From positions 12,633,891 to 12,697,890 of the forward strand of contig NC_048546.1 in NCBI RefSeq assembly GCF_902806685.2: DNA of 64,000 nt. Reading direction: 5' to 3'. Positions 33,201 to 47,200 of this stretch are shown one piece after another. Below the pieces are notes generated by a model. It did not search any database and was not told the origin of the DNA. It worked only from the letters and a program-made list of their open reading frames with translations. The DNA is from Maniola hyperantus (lineage: Eukaryota; Arthropoda; Insecta; Lepidoptera; Nymphalidae). The translations under genes and the position numbers were made by a program. Each line of letters starts with the position of its first letter. Within the stretch, counting starts at the first letter, position 1.

Positions 33201-36200
33201 TCTACGTTATAGAAAAACTTGCCTACAAAAACCCAAGTTTCTACCTAGACCTAGTGGTTTGAACTGTACGCTGATATATCAGTCAGTCAGTTTCTACGTT
33301 TATCTATATCGAAGTCTTACCTGATAGCATTCGTCTTCACTAACAGAACTGCTCAACGCTTGGAAGTTATACAGCATCATCAAAACCTGTTCCAAGCAAC
33401 CCCTATCCTCAGCCGAAGCCGCGTTCAGGATCATCTGTTCTAGGTGGTCCTTCACCGGATTGCTTTTCAGGGAATCACTGGTTTCCGAGTTCCTATCCAA
33501 GATGTCCGCGAGGACTTGGGCCTTGGCGAAGTCTTCCTTGAAGTCATCGTGTGGTGTCGTGAGATGCCTCCGAGGGTTGGGGCTGCTCGGCATGTGCGGG
33601 GACTTGTATCCGGAGTCCATTCGTTTAAGTTCTGGAGAGGCGGAGTCTTTTATACGGGACCCTGGGGACACGCAGCCCGAATCCGAGTCTGTTAGGTTGT
33701 CCCTAGCACCCTGGAAATAAGGCAAATATAGCAATTAGATTTCTCAAATTGTCCTTTACTGTTAGGTAAACGTGGCAATTCTTTACGGCGATAGGTCTAT
33801 GACGAAGTCTAGATTACAACATGGGGTTATTCATGGGGCGGACCAACAAATTCCGGAAAACCCGCTAACACATTTGCGGTTCCTCTGGTGCTGCAAATGT
33901 CACGTCACCCGCGCTCGTCTGCACCGGGTTAGCGCGGGGGTTGTGCGGGTTAATAATTTAGTTAGTCATCGCTTTTGATGATTTTGGTGATTTATTTATG
34001 TCCGTCTTATTAAAATATACGCTTAGCTTAGAATTTTGATTAAATATTTACCTAAGTAACTTTATTCATTTTTTAAATTATGATAAGTACCTACTCACTA
34101 TTTTGAATACTTGAGCATTTAAAACACTACGTTTCATATTCAAATCTTCATGCTCTATGTGATTTACATTTAAATCTTCAACATAAAATGACAGCCCGAT
34201 TAGTTTTTAGTTAGGAAACACAGAACGCGTGGGCAAATACTATTTTTGGAAGTAGTTATGTCCGCCTACGGAATAATTTAAGGTTCTTAAAAAGGCATTG
34301 TTATGAACGGTATTAGCATTAAGATTATGAATACAAAAGGTATCTACAAAAGCGCTCGTGTCTATTCGTTTGATAGGGATCTGAGATTTCCGTGCATGAG
34401 GCTAGTTAAGGCTCTATTACATACAGCGAGTTTCTAACGCTGTTACTGCGATGTTAACTCGCGTTTCAAAAGTTCTACAAGTACAACCGACGTGGACAGT
34501 AATTTTGACAATTTTGCCAATGTGATAAAATCAAAAGCAAGTCCAAGTCAAATCATTTATTCAAATTGGGTACAATTGTATACTTTTTGATTGTCAGTTG
34601 TTGAATTTGTAAGATGTGATAATTAATTATGTAAACTTAAAACTAAAGCTACGAGGGTTCAAACGCGCCCAGGTCTGAGAAGAGCCCTCAACCGGGTATT
34701 CTTTTTATCATCATTCATCACCAAATAGATAGTGTAGTGAACACTAAAACGTGAATTTACTGGTACAACTTATACACCCTATGCTAGATTTGAAATTGAT
34801 TGCTGTTTCTTTGCCCCAGGGCTTTCCTAACAGGGGACTCGACGTCAATCACTCCATACAAACATATTCTGGTTCTCATTTGAATATTAAGCAATCAAAG
34901 TCGATGCAATTTTTTAGACACATTTTAGAAACTAATATCTTCCTAGAACGTATCCTCAAAATTTCATTGAGTTTGACTGGTTGATATTCAAATGAAAGCC
35001 AAACTACGTATGTTTGGAGAGCACTACAAATAAACTCCTAGGTCTATTCACCAACTGGCACTATGTAACCATGCCATGAGTAAAATTATTTCCGCGAAGG
35101 CGAACGTACCGTGAAATTGATTGTTTTATTTAACGCAACTATCTAATTAAAACTATCTGACGAAATGTTCGCTAGGTATAATGATTGTAGAGCATCACAT
35201 AATCGTAGTAAAGATCAAGAATGCCTACAAAACAGTACAATGGTTTGTTATATTGATATAGCTATACAGGGTGTAACTAGAACGCTAGCAAAAACGAAGA
35301 CAGGCGATAGTACTGATGATTACTGGTACGGTACTACAAAAAATACCCCAAAAAAAATTCCTATATCTTGTAAAAGTTCACGATACATTGTAAATAAAAC
35401 ATCTGACGTACGCTAGAGGTCAACGAACGTTGCGTAAGTAAGCCACTCGGAGTCAATGCTGCGTCGTAGGCGGGGCATTGACCCGAGTTTCGCGCGCTAC
35501 ACATTGCGGGTTTGAAAGATTTTAAATCACTAAAAGTACAAAATGAGGCAAATGGTTATTGTTATTGGATTGTGTTTAGTTTAGTTACACCCGGTATTTT
35601 GCCTAATTAAAAGGAGTAACTGCTGAGTTTCTTGCTTGCTCTTCTCAGTGGAACTTGCTTCCCAAGTCGCTGGTAGAGTTTTGACATACAAAGAACCATA
35701 AATGGGCCTACCTGACCGTTTTAAGCAATCAAATATCACTTGATTTAACGCTGAATGAAACATCGTGAGGAAACTTGCATGCCTGAGCTTTCCATAATGT
35801 TCACAAAAATATGCGACGTCTGCCAATTCTCACTAGGCCAGCATGGTTGACTATGACCTAAACCCTTCTTATTCTAAGCAACATGAAAAGATGTTGATGC
35901 AACATTTATTCGACTAGTGGGCCATATTTCTACCTTGAACTTTTCTGCTCGTTTGCTCGCCATTGTAATATGTACGAATTGTCAGTTTAAACGTAGCATG
36001 TTCATATTAGCCGTAACATAAAAATGCAACTCTTCAATATATCGAAGTAGGTTGCCTGCACATCGGATTGAAAGAGAGGTGATGCAAAATTATGTGGGTT
36101 AAGTAGTTAGGCAATACGATTAAGACAATAGTATGTAAGATTTCTTTATTGTTATTGTTAGTCCATAAGCGAGAGTAGATCATAAGCCGGCTTTCAATAA

Positions 36201-39200
36201 ACATCTTTCACCGTTGCCGCATTTAATTATTACCATACGGCCACAACATATCTCATGGCGACCCTTGCCAGTCGGTGCATGCCTAATCTAAGTGCGTGCA
36301 CCGGCTGGGCACCGATCAAGAAGAAGACTACACAATTTTCTAAAGAATATCAAGATTCAAGACTCAATTAGAACAAAAAGAAGAAAATAATTCCACGTCC
36401 TATATTAAAAATCAAAAAACACTAACATCAAGAAATAAGTTCAAAAATGAATCGCTTATGAACAGAAGACAATCTCAAGCTTCATTGATCGGCCCAGCAT
36501 CATCGTGCGTCCAGGGTTATCCCGGCCACAACTAGGAGGTGTCCAGGGTATTCCCGGCCCAGTTCGAGGAGTCCAGGGTTTTCCCGGCCCACTAAGATGC
36601 AGTAAAGAAGAGGCGCAGGCTCCAGACCTCCGGACCTGATGACCAAAACCAGTCCTGACGACGACGGCGACTACACGGCGGTCACGAAATTGATTGATAA
36701 AATTCGTCGCTAACAGTTAAAGTAAGTGCAATTTATCTCTCGTAATGGGCAAATAGGTAGAATGTGTAGGTATTGTAATTTTTTTTTGGATAAATAATTT
36801 AATTTTGTACGTAGGTTAGGTGAATATTGGTTTTTTAATAACAAATAATACTTGCTCCACTATCTACTAATAAGTTCCATTCGTGCTTTATTTGTAAGAT
36901 TTTATATAGTGTGTAGGATAGTTTAAAATAATAATAGATAATTAATAAATGAATAGGTCCTTAATTATTTCGTAAATATTCGGTGTTAAAATCGAAATAT
37001 AATAATTCAGAGAATTATAACGGTGTCATCGCGTGGTCAACGACACACGCGTACCCGAACATTTTGTTTTGTTATACGAGACAATGGTTTTGCTCGAGAT
37101 GCAATTTGCAAATACAAGGAAATGAATATGAAATAAGGAGAATTTTTTTCCCTACAGACGTTTTTCGTCTAGTTTCGTGCTAGTTTTGACGATATAAGAC
37201 TTTATTCGGCTTTGACAAATTAGGACTCTGCAAACCAAAGGCTTGATCACCCTTCGGTTGTAGAAGTGCTAGGTATAAAATATACAATTATTTCTTTTGG
37301 ATTGAGACATACTGACGTAGGAAGATGATTGTTATTTATTATTTGGACGCGATGTTTTGCGCATATTTAGTACCTCCTCATTCAACTATATATTTGTCTA
37401 GACTCTTGATCATTATCTACCGCGCTGGTGTTAGTGAAAGACCTAGAATTTTTATGAAAAGTTGAATGTTATTGAAATACTTATTGAAAGAAATAAGTTT
37501 GATGAAGATTATAAGTGTTATGAAAAATGCTTGCAAGCATGTTATGTTAAATATTGATTTGGAGAGTACGCGCCGCGTTTGTTGATTTGTTTATTTATTT
37601 GTATTATGTGAAGAAGTAACTTGAAAGGAAGATGAAGACTAGGAGAGATTTATTTTGACTGTCCAGGAAATATGAATACCATGAGATGTTTACTTAATAA
37701 TACGTATTATTATGGGGTTTAGAATAGAAACCTTATATTTACCGTTTTACACGACAGCTGTATACTTATGATGACGACGATTTGATAGGTCAAAGAATCT
37801 TTTGAAGTCGATTTGTGAAATCGATACCTCAGCTTATACATATCTAATACCTATGATGCTATTTTGAGATTATTTTATTATGATGAGATTTTTTCGAAAC
37901 TTTTGTATAAGTTAAATCCTTGACTTTGCACTTAATAGATAACGATTTTTCTATTTATAAGTAAAGTTGAAAGTATGCCCATACGAAGTAAGAGATAAGA
38001 TAAATTGCACTTGAGCACAGGAAGTAACGATAAAAGTTAGTATAGTAAGTTTCCTTACATAATTTTAATTTTATTTAGCATTAGATTTTATTTTTGTGAT
38101 TGTCATCATCTTTTCTTCTGATTCGATGTAGCGTCTAACATTTTTTTTCTTTTAAGGGGAGGGGTAACCGCATACATTTTCAGGGGAGTTGTAATATGTA
38201 CGAATTGTCAGTTTAAACGTAGCATGTTCATATTAGCCGTAACATAAAAATGCAACTCTTCAATATATCGAAGTAGGTTGCCTGCACATCGGATTGAAAG
38301 AGAGGTGATGCAAAATTATGTGGGTTAAGTAGTTAGGCAATACGATTAAGACAATAGTATGTAAGATTTCTTTATTGTTATTGTTAGTCCATAAGCGAGA
38401 GTAGATCATAAGCCGGCTCTCAATAAACATCTTTCACCGTTGCCGCATTTAATTATTACCATACGGCCACAACATATCTCACCATTATAATTTTTTTAAA
38501 CTTGAAATAGGCCTTTACCATATTCGTCTGATTCCTATTAGGTACAGTACAGCCTAATCTCGATCAATAGGTATAATTTACTACCACCTACTCACATCAC
38601 GACTAACAACACCAAAGACATTTGAGAGTTGTAGTAGTTTTCCTACAAAACATAAATTAACGAAACATTTGAAGAAAATCGACTGTGGTTACATTACAGG
38701 AAATATAAGGTTTGAGTAGAATTATTTAAAAAAGGAAGTCCATTAAATACCAACACTATAAAAATTAAAAACTAAGAAAAATGTTAAATTATACATAGGT
38801 AGAATGCATGTACCTACATACAAAGTTAAGTTTAGTACCTAGCTTTAGTTTTAAGTTCGCTTAAAAATTATCACCACTACATATATTCTTACAAAATATG
38901 CAACAAGCGACCATCAAAAAGTGTAATTTATTAAGTACCTACCTATTTTGAATAAAACATTTGAGTTTGAGTTTAGACTTAAAAGTCGCGTTTAGACGTA
39001 AATACTCGTAGGTAAATTCATTATTCATAGCCGAAGCACGTTTCATAATTTGTACTACATATTTTTCTAGACTATAAAATCAACCGACGTGAAAGCAAAT
39101 GTATTGTTATAAAAAATAAAGCACACAGAAAAGATAAACTTATGAAGATAAGCGATAAAGTCAAAATCGATAGGCAAGGCTTACACCTCCGTTTGCTTTA

Positions 39201-41240
39201 TCTATTTTATCTTTATCTATCTTATCCTTATCTAGAGTAACTACGTATAACAAAATGTAACACAAATGTTGCATGCGAAACGAGTGAAAACTCAAATAGT
39301 TGTGGATGACAAAGGCAGATTTTAATTGAATAGAAACATTTTCTATTCAAATAAACTTTTATAAAATACCCACTTAGTTTCGAATTTTAAAATGCATCTA
39401 CCTGCTACCACTGCTGGTTCGGAATGTCTTTAAAAAAGCGGGAAAATTATCATTAAAATGATTAAGTTGAATATAGGAAAGATTATTCGAAGATGGGAGA
39501 TTAAATTTTGAAAAAAGGATAGACATACCTACAGGCTACAGCTCTTTTTTTCAATAATTGTATATTGTAAAGCAATAGAACTACTAGCTATCTATTACAT
39601 TACCTTTTAGAAGTTAATGTAAAGCCAGGAATAAAATATGAGATGAGACACTAGAGACTTTTTTTTTATATATATAGCGAGCAAACGAGCAGGCGGGTCA
39701 CCTTATGTTAAGTGATTACCGCCACCCATGAACATTTGCAGCACCAGAGGAGCCGCCGATGCGTTGCCGGCCTTTTAGTAATTTGTTGGTCCGCCCCTTG
39801 AATAACCCCATGTTATAATCTAGTGGGAACACCGCCGATGGGAGTTGGTTCTACAGTTTGCACGTGCGTGGAAAGAAGGATCTGGCGCAGCGGACGGTCG
39901 AAGTGCACCAGACACCCAGATGGTGAGGGTGAAATTCCTTACGGTGGCGCGCGGTGCGGTTGTAAAAAAAAGAGGGTGGAATGAGGTCAAAAAGCTCTTC
40001 AGAGCACTCCCCATTATACAGGCGATAGAACACACATAGAGAGCTAACGTCTCTGCGGCGGTAGACTATATAGATAACAACAAATACTACATTATTACAA
40101 CCACTTTACTGTACAACAATATAGTATTGAAGCCATATTTTATTAGTTAAAAAAAATGGTAAATAAATCACCTAAATATTAAGGTGCATTCACACACTAG
40201 CCGACAAAATGTATAGTGATGATCTACTAACACTTAAGCCTAGATAAATATAAGAAAATAGTGACTCTACAATACCAATCTAATATCCAATTATTTGGGT
40301 CAATTACTCGCACCGTAGAACTAATATAGCACTTCCTCTACCACGGAGTTCTTAAGGCAGAACAGCCATACAAATGCACAAATCTTTTCAACTAGCATAC
40401 ATCCTAGAGCTTAAAAGAGATTTAAAACATGCAATATTCTTGGAATATATGTATAATAAAGACAGTGCTGAATAATAAATTCTAAACCTGAAAAATATTT
40501 TTTCCGAAAGGATTAAGTTTCAAACTAATATTCCCTAAACTAATATTCCTCTAAATTTAATATTCCCCTTTCCCTTAGTAGGTATTTCAAATTCGCCATC
40601 TTGGTTTTTTTATTGTTTGATTTTATAACGACAATAGAAATGCACACTTTGTAAAAATTACAACTCTCTACCTGTTACGGTTCATAAGATACAGTCCGCT
40701 AACAGACAGACGGACGTATAATATATATAATACCTATAATATCGTAGGCTTAGTTCCCGCTGCGCTACCCCCCTTGGGGTATGGAACCCTAAAACCCTTG
40801 GGTGTTCCACAACTTTAGTTATGCCACCTATGGGATAGTTAAAATTTTTAACAGGCTTTGGTATGAAAGGTCATTGAATTTAATTTATTCTAATAAGCAT
40901 TAAGATGATTTGATTATAACTATGAATACAAAAGGTATCTACATACCATAACCATAATATTATGCCCACATACATATAAACTTCCTGACATTATGAGGCC
41001 TAGGGCATGATACACAGGCATTGTCATTAAAATTATGAACAGAACAAGTTTTTAATCATCTGCCTACAAGTTCCTTAGTCCATTAAGTAGTTCCTTAGTC
41101 TAGTCGACCCTAGAAGCAAACAAAACGCCAAGGCAAAAAAAACGAATAGCAAGATAGATCCGCTTGCGGCGGGCGCAAGACCGTGGCGTGTGGAAGTCCC
41201 TACAAGAGATTTATGTCCAGCAGTGGACATCTATCGGTAT

Positions 41241-41277
<37 letters not shown>

Positions 41278-44200
41278 GGGCCTAGTCGGAAGGAAATAGT
41301 AATTATAAATCCAGCAAATATTTTTATGACACCTTGTTGCTACGTCTTGACTTTACCACCAGTTCGGTGCTGTCTTTGTGAAGTAGGAACAAGGGCGGAT
41401 CCAGCTTTGGTGCCAGGGGGGGGTCACATAGTCGTGGTCAAGTCACAACATCTCGACCTCTTGCGACAGGTCGAGTTGGTAATCGGGGTATGACGAGCGG
41501 GGGTGGGGGGGGGGGGGGCGCCCCGCACACCCGCACGCAGGGCCGTCTTTAACCTATTGGAGCCCCAATGATCTTGACAGAGTAGGTACTATTTTCTTGG
41601 AATAGGCAAAGAAAGCAGATAAGTCACGTTCAAGACGTATTATAAATGCGAATGTTTCTATCTATCTGTTACCTTTTCAAAGTCCATATTCTAAATCAAA
41701 ATTTGGTACTATTCAGAGATAGTTTACACTCGGAAACGGCTTTTTATCCCGGAAAATTAAAGGGTTCTCACGGAAATTTTAAAAAAGTAAATCTATGTGG
41801 ACGAAGTTGCGGGCATCAACCAATATAAAGTAAAAGCGCGAGCGAAGCGAGCGCGAAATTTTTCATATATTTACGATAAAATCATAAGGTAGCTACTAAT
41901 ATTATAAATGCGAAAGCGTGTCTATCTACTTATCTGTTACCATTTGACGGTCTATCTTTTTGACCAGGTACTACACAGAGAAAGCTTTCATCCCGGAAAC
42001 CTGCATACACTTTTTATGCGGAAAATCAAAGAGTTCCTACGGTTTTTTGAAAACCTAAATCAATGCGGACAAGGTTGCGGGCGGGCAACAACTAATACAG
42101 AGCAAAAGCGCGAGCGAAGCGAGCGCGAAATTTTCTGTCTGTCTATCATCTTGTTAGGTACTTTTTCATGGCCAAATGTAGGTAGGTAGGTACTATTCAG
42201 TGATAGCTTGCATCTCGGAAGGGATTTTTAATCGTAGTGGACCGTACGTGCGAGCAAAGCGAGCGCAAAATTTATGACATTATTTACAAAAAAAGAAAAG
42301 ATAAATGTCAGAAATATTGTATTACGATATAGATAAATGCCAAAAATTTTGTACTAAAAACTATAAAGTCATCTGTTGTATAAAGAATAGTTCTATTATC
42401 TTTAGGGGTCCCCAGATGCAACGAGCGCTTGGATAATAAAAACTTTACTATAAATAATAAACGTAAAGGACCAATCCGACCAATACATTATAGGTATATA
42501 ATATATATTATTTTTTACTTTTAGAGGTTTTTACTGTCGGGAATTTTTTAAAAAGTGTGAAAAAGAATGAAATATTCTATTATTTGCGTAAAGGCAATAA
42601 AGATCGGATATAAGACTATTTAACAATCTCTACGGTCCTTTGTTTGAGATGGCTTTTTTGACCGTTGATTTTATCGAAATAAATATGTTTTTGGGTATTA
42701 AAATATCGGTTGGTCTGTTATAGTTTGGTGATCTGGCAGGGACTACTGGGCCCTAATCGATCGTGGGCCCTGGGCAAGTGCCGTGTGATGTTCTTCAATA
42801 ATTGAAGAACGACACACGAAATGTGACATCTCGATGAAAGGTAGCGGTGGCGCGGTAAAATTCAAATTTTGGATGCGTTTGTTCGCAAGAACATAATGTT
42901 TTTGCCATCATACAAAATATTATATTAAATTGATTAAGTATTGAAGGAACTTACATAAAATTTAGGTATATAAAAATATAAAAAACATTATGTTTAACAA
43001 TTTTAATTAGTGGTCCACCTAGGTCCTGGACGCAGCCCAGGGGGGGGGTCATGACCCCCGTGACCCCCCCCTTGGATCCGCCCTTGAGTAGGAACAGGGG
43101 CAGAATATCTTCTATTTGGCAGAAACTCTAGAATCCTAATAAAGATAAACTAAACTGTAACACTATGCAAATACGTTTGCTCTCACAGTAACGCCCACGC
43201 TGGTGTTGCCCTACACACCTGTGCGGCGACCAACTCACGTTCTTTTTTACCACTTCTATCCTCAATCTAAATTCAGTAATACACAATACAATAGAGATAA
43301 TATTGAGAGCACTTTTCGCCAAGCATTTGATACGCTTACGGTACAGGCGTGTATAAATAGACTTTAATTGCGCCTTTGCGCGCAAACGGAAACGGAAACG
43401 GTAGCGCCAAAATTGTACAGCTCCTTGTGTGTGACTTGTGAGTTGTGACGTCGGATTATCTTCTACTCAGTAGCTACTTTAAACTTAATATCTTTGCTAA
43501 ATAACGGCACTTAAGAGAGTTAGTAGTAAAGCCTCTAGCTAAAAACTAATCTATCTTACCACCACTTACCACATCAAAATACTGTTTTAAAGGTACCTAC
43601 TGGATCCATACTAATATTATAAATATTAAAGTGTGTCTGTCTGTCTGTCTGCTAGCTTTTCACGGCCCATCCCTTTAACCGATTTTAATGAAATTTAGTA
43701 CAGAAATAACTTACATCCCGAGGAAGGACATAGGCTTTTTCTGATCCCGGAAAATCAAAGAGTTCCCACGGGATTTTTAAAAACCTAAATAAATGCGTAC
43801 GAAGTCACGGTCATCAGCTAGTTTTCTATAAATATACACAACGTAAGCGTGTGTATGTAAAAATTAACAATTTTACAGAAGAGCGAAAAACTTCGATCAA
43901 AATATGTCGATAGCACGATATGCTTAAAAAAAAATATTTTATTATGATTATTATCTCCTTTACAAAAAGCTGGAGAAGTAACGGTCGTCATTTGTCAATT
44001 AGCCAGTATACAAAAATGCAGAAAAACTAGACAGGACACAAAAACCACATTTTTATGGAGATTTCACACGACATAAACAAAGACGGCGAAGTCTCAACTC
44101 TCAAGCCGTTACGTAAACATACAATAATGCCTAGCGAGATAATTTCCTGCAACCTTGGTACACTATCCTTTCGATTCTATTGAGATAAGCATCAACTTGT

Positions 44201-47200
44201 AATAGACGATCCAACTTAGCTGCCAACAAACTCTGTTCAGTTACCAGGCTGTTGTGTAGTTACAAGTTAGATCATTCTAATAAAAAATACAAAGGCATAA
44301 GATACAAAAGCCAATAAATCATTGTCTAGATCGTGCTGAGCGCTATGAACATCTCTATTTTTGATAGGTACCTACTTGATAAATAGGCAATATCGTATGA
44401 CAGGTTTCTTACAATGTGAAGGAGCCTGAACTCTGCCCGTGAAGAACCCTTAATGTACTTATTTTTTTGTGAAAAATGTAAAAGTGTTGGAGTTAGTGTC
44501 CATATCTGGCTCATTTTCCGTTAGTTTTCCAAAAATTGACCTAGAATAATCACAACTGTGTGAACGTGTATTGTTTGCAAAAACAAGATGGCAAAGATAA
44601 ATAAGTCCGACGCGGTGTTTGGGGTGATTTGCTAACTCAGTGTCTAAAACTGAATGACAGCCACCGAGCTTATTTGACATTGGTTGGTTCTACATTGCTG
44701 CTTCACTGAGTGATATTAAAATAATTTTTCGTAGATAACTTTCAATGGATTAAAAATAAATGTCAAATTAGCTCGGTGCCATTGCCAGGTGCTAAAATCG
44801 ACAGCAACTGAATTGGATCGTCTGTTGTAACTTGTACTACGAGTAAGTATAATTTATCAAGATTCTCGCGACCTCCGCTCGAGTAAACAAAGTAAATGCG
44901 TATATTTTTTACGCAACTAACGGCCGCTAATGGACGAACACAAAACCAAGCCCGTTTTTAAAACATATTAGTCATTTAATTATTTGGTAGAGTTTTAAAA
45001 CTAATTTGGTCCTATTTCAAAGATTTGCATATTTTAAATTCCGTCACCAAGTGAAGTTATGCGTGCGACCTAAAATATTGTTTAATAAGAAATGATCCTT
45101 TCTTATTTTATACCAGTAGGTACATTACTTATACTACATTGATATATGTAATCTAAGAATGTAAGTCTCCCCCCCTGGATAATTAAGTAGGTAACTACTT
45201 AATACTTACTTAAAACAGTTTTTACAGCACCTTTGATCTAGTAACGATACAGTCTCAGATTGTACCTATTTAAAATCTTAAGAAAACCGACATAGATAGA
45301 TTTAGCACGTGATTCTATGTTCACCTTCTACTAAAAGTCACGACTGCTTGGTAATAGATGAATAAATACAATATTTTATTACCGTTGACACAGCGCAGCG
45401 CGGCGTCTGCGTGTCATACCTGCATCATTGCAAGGTTTTATGATTGAAGGTATGCAATCATGGTCTAGACTCTAGTCATACAGCTAACATTGTCTAGTCA
45501 ATGAAATTTTTCAAATGATTGGTACCTTTTAGAGTTACCTAGTTAAAATATTACTTCTATAGCTACAAAAATATTATAAAGAGGTTAGGTTTGGATGCAG
45601 AAGGTAGGAAATCTCCGAAAAATTATTTCACTGAGCTAACTATATTATCCCCGAGTTAGGTTACTTAGTAGGTAAGTAATTATATTTGAAGTATCGCAGA
45701 GGAAGCTCGTTGTAAGATAAAGGTAAAACCATAACCATTTTAATTTTTTGGTGTAACCTATGAAATTCCGAAACCAAAAGTTTACTGGAAGACTTTTTCC
45801 GCAGAATTCTGGTCATCAAAAAAAAACGGGCCAAGTTGAGAACCACCTCCTTTTTACAAGTCGGTTAAAAATTGTAAATTAAGTCGTCGTTCGCGTGTAC
45901 CTTTTTTCTCAAGTGCGGACGGCTTCATAAAACCATAGTATTATGTCACAGAATTTTGGCCTAAAAAGCGCGCTGTGAAAATTCGCAGTTGTGCTTGCCC
46001 TTCCTTAACTCACCTGATAATTATGAAGCTAACCCCAAGATTGTTAAGCTAAATATTTTTTTATCTCGTTTGTCGAATATTTGAGAGGTAGACTTTGCGA
46101 TAGAGTATTATTATAGATAGATTGAGGAAAGGATTTTCCGGTGAGCATGGAACGTGCGACGTGCGTAGACAGTAGAATAGAGAATTGCTGCGTCGTAGCA
46201 AGTAGGTGTCTACGTGATGTTTGCGGAAATACTTTACCTGCCTACGCATTTCATGTACATTTTTACATTGATCAGGTACCTAGATAAGATTCAACAAATA
46301 ATGTTACCTTTAACGAGAATTTTTCCATCATTTCGCTGTATATGATTTTTCATGAATTATAAAAAATTTTAGCACACTTCCATCTTTGACTGCATTATCA
46401 CTCACCAGGTGAAATTGCAATCAAGGGCTAACTTGTATCGGAATAAAAATAAAAAAAGACGTAGGTGTATTGGCAGATTAAGTGCGGTCTGCGATGGACA
46501 TCCCCTTACATGAAAGGCAACCCATCGCAGCCATCAGAGAAGATGGAGATGCATAGTTAAGCGTGCCACAGCACTGCAGGCACGAGCACGTAACGACAAA
46601 GTAGAAGAAGTGGACGCTAAACAGCTACCCATCCGTCTATCCATCCGGACTAAACAATATGAATTCGCTCATGGATAGACAGACACACATTTCCGAGTAC
46701 ACACCCTAGGCTCACTGTTCTAGGGTGGATATAAACGGAATAAACCGGACTTCTAAGGCAGCTAGGTAAACATTTTATCGACCCTTATATCTAGATGTTA
46801 ATGTGAAGGTAAGTACATAAAACTAAAGATTTGAAACGTAAACTAAACTCTCAGAACAAATACCTGTAGAAGTAGCCCTATTGTGAAGTGAGGTTATGTT
46901 GACTCAAGTATTTTTAACCGACTTCAAAAAAGGAGGAGGTTCTCACTTCGTCGGAATCTTTTTTTTTTTTTTTTTTAATGTATGTTCCCCGATTACTCGA
47001 AGACGCCTGGACCGATTTTGAAAATTCTTTTTTTGTTTGAAAGGGTATACTTCAAAGTTGGTCCCATTTAAATTTGGTGAAGATCTGATGAACATCTTCG
47101 AAGATAGATACTGGAACTCCTCAACGGATAAGAGTAAATTGCTCGCGATCAGTGTAATAACTTAGTAAACAGTAGATTTTTAACCAGTCATAGCATAATT

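Larger units (their letters stand above)
35964..38481. mobile_element. LTR retrotransposon, young, non-coding interior
   Basis: Two 292-bp direct repeats (35964-36255 and 38190-38481) begin TGTAATATG and end ATATCTCA (TG...CA). They differ by a single visible base (CTTT versus CTCT near their 3' parts). Flanks carry a 4-bp duplication, CCAT (35960-35963 and 38482-38485). A primer-binding-like TGGCGACCCTTGCC follows the first LTR at once, and a purine tract AGGGGAGT precedes the second. The 1.9-kb interior has no gag, protease or polymerase frame, so the element is non-autonomous. It interrupts an older retrotransposon tail. Confidence 0.9.
41390..43086. mobile_element. hAT-type DNA transposon, non-autonomous, with nested insertions
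   Basis: Left end CAAGGGCGGATCC and right end GGATCCGCCCTTG are exact inverted repeats, flanked by a perfect 8-bp duplication AGTAGGAA (41382-41389 and 43087-43094), the length typical of hAT transposition. The subterminal GGGGGGG/CCCCCCC runs are also inverted. The interior has no transposase frame. It contains a piece of the GC-rich MITE (about 41462-41545) and two Helitron-like copies (41636-41824 and 41898-42098). Confidence 0.88.

Noticed and set aside
35165..35416. 83-codon plus-strand frame
   Set aside because: Crosses the edge of an inverted-repeat element and has no transposase or other domain.
41240..41275. (GAT)n tract as a CRISPR-like or regulatory array
   Set aside because: Simple microsatellite at the end of a retrotransposon tail.
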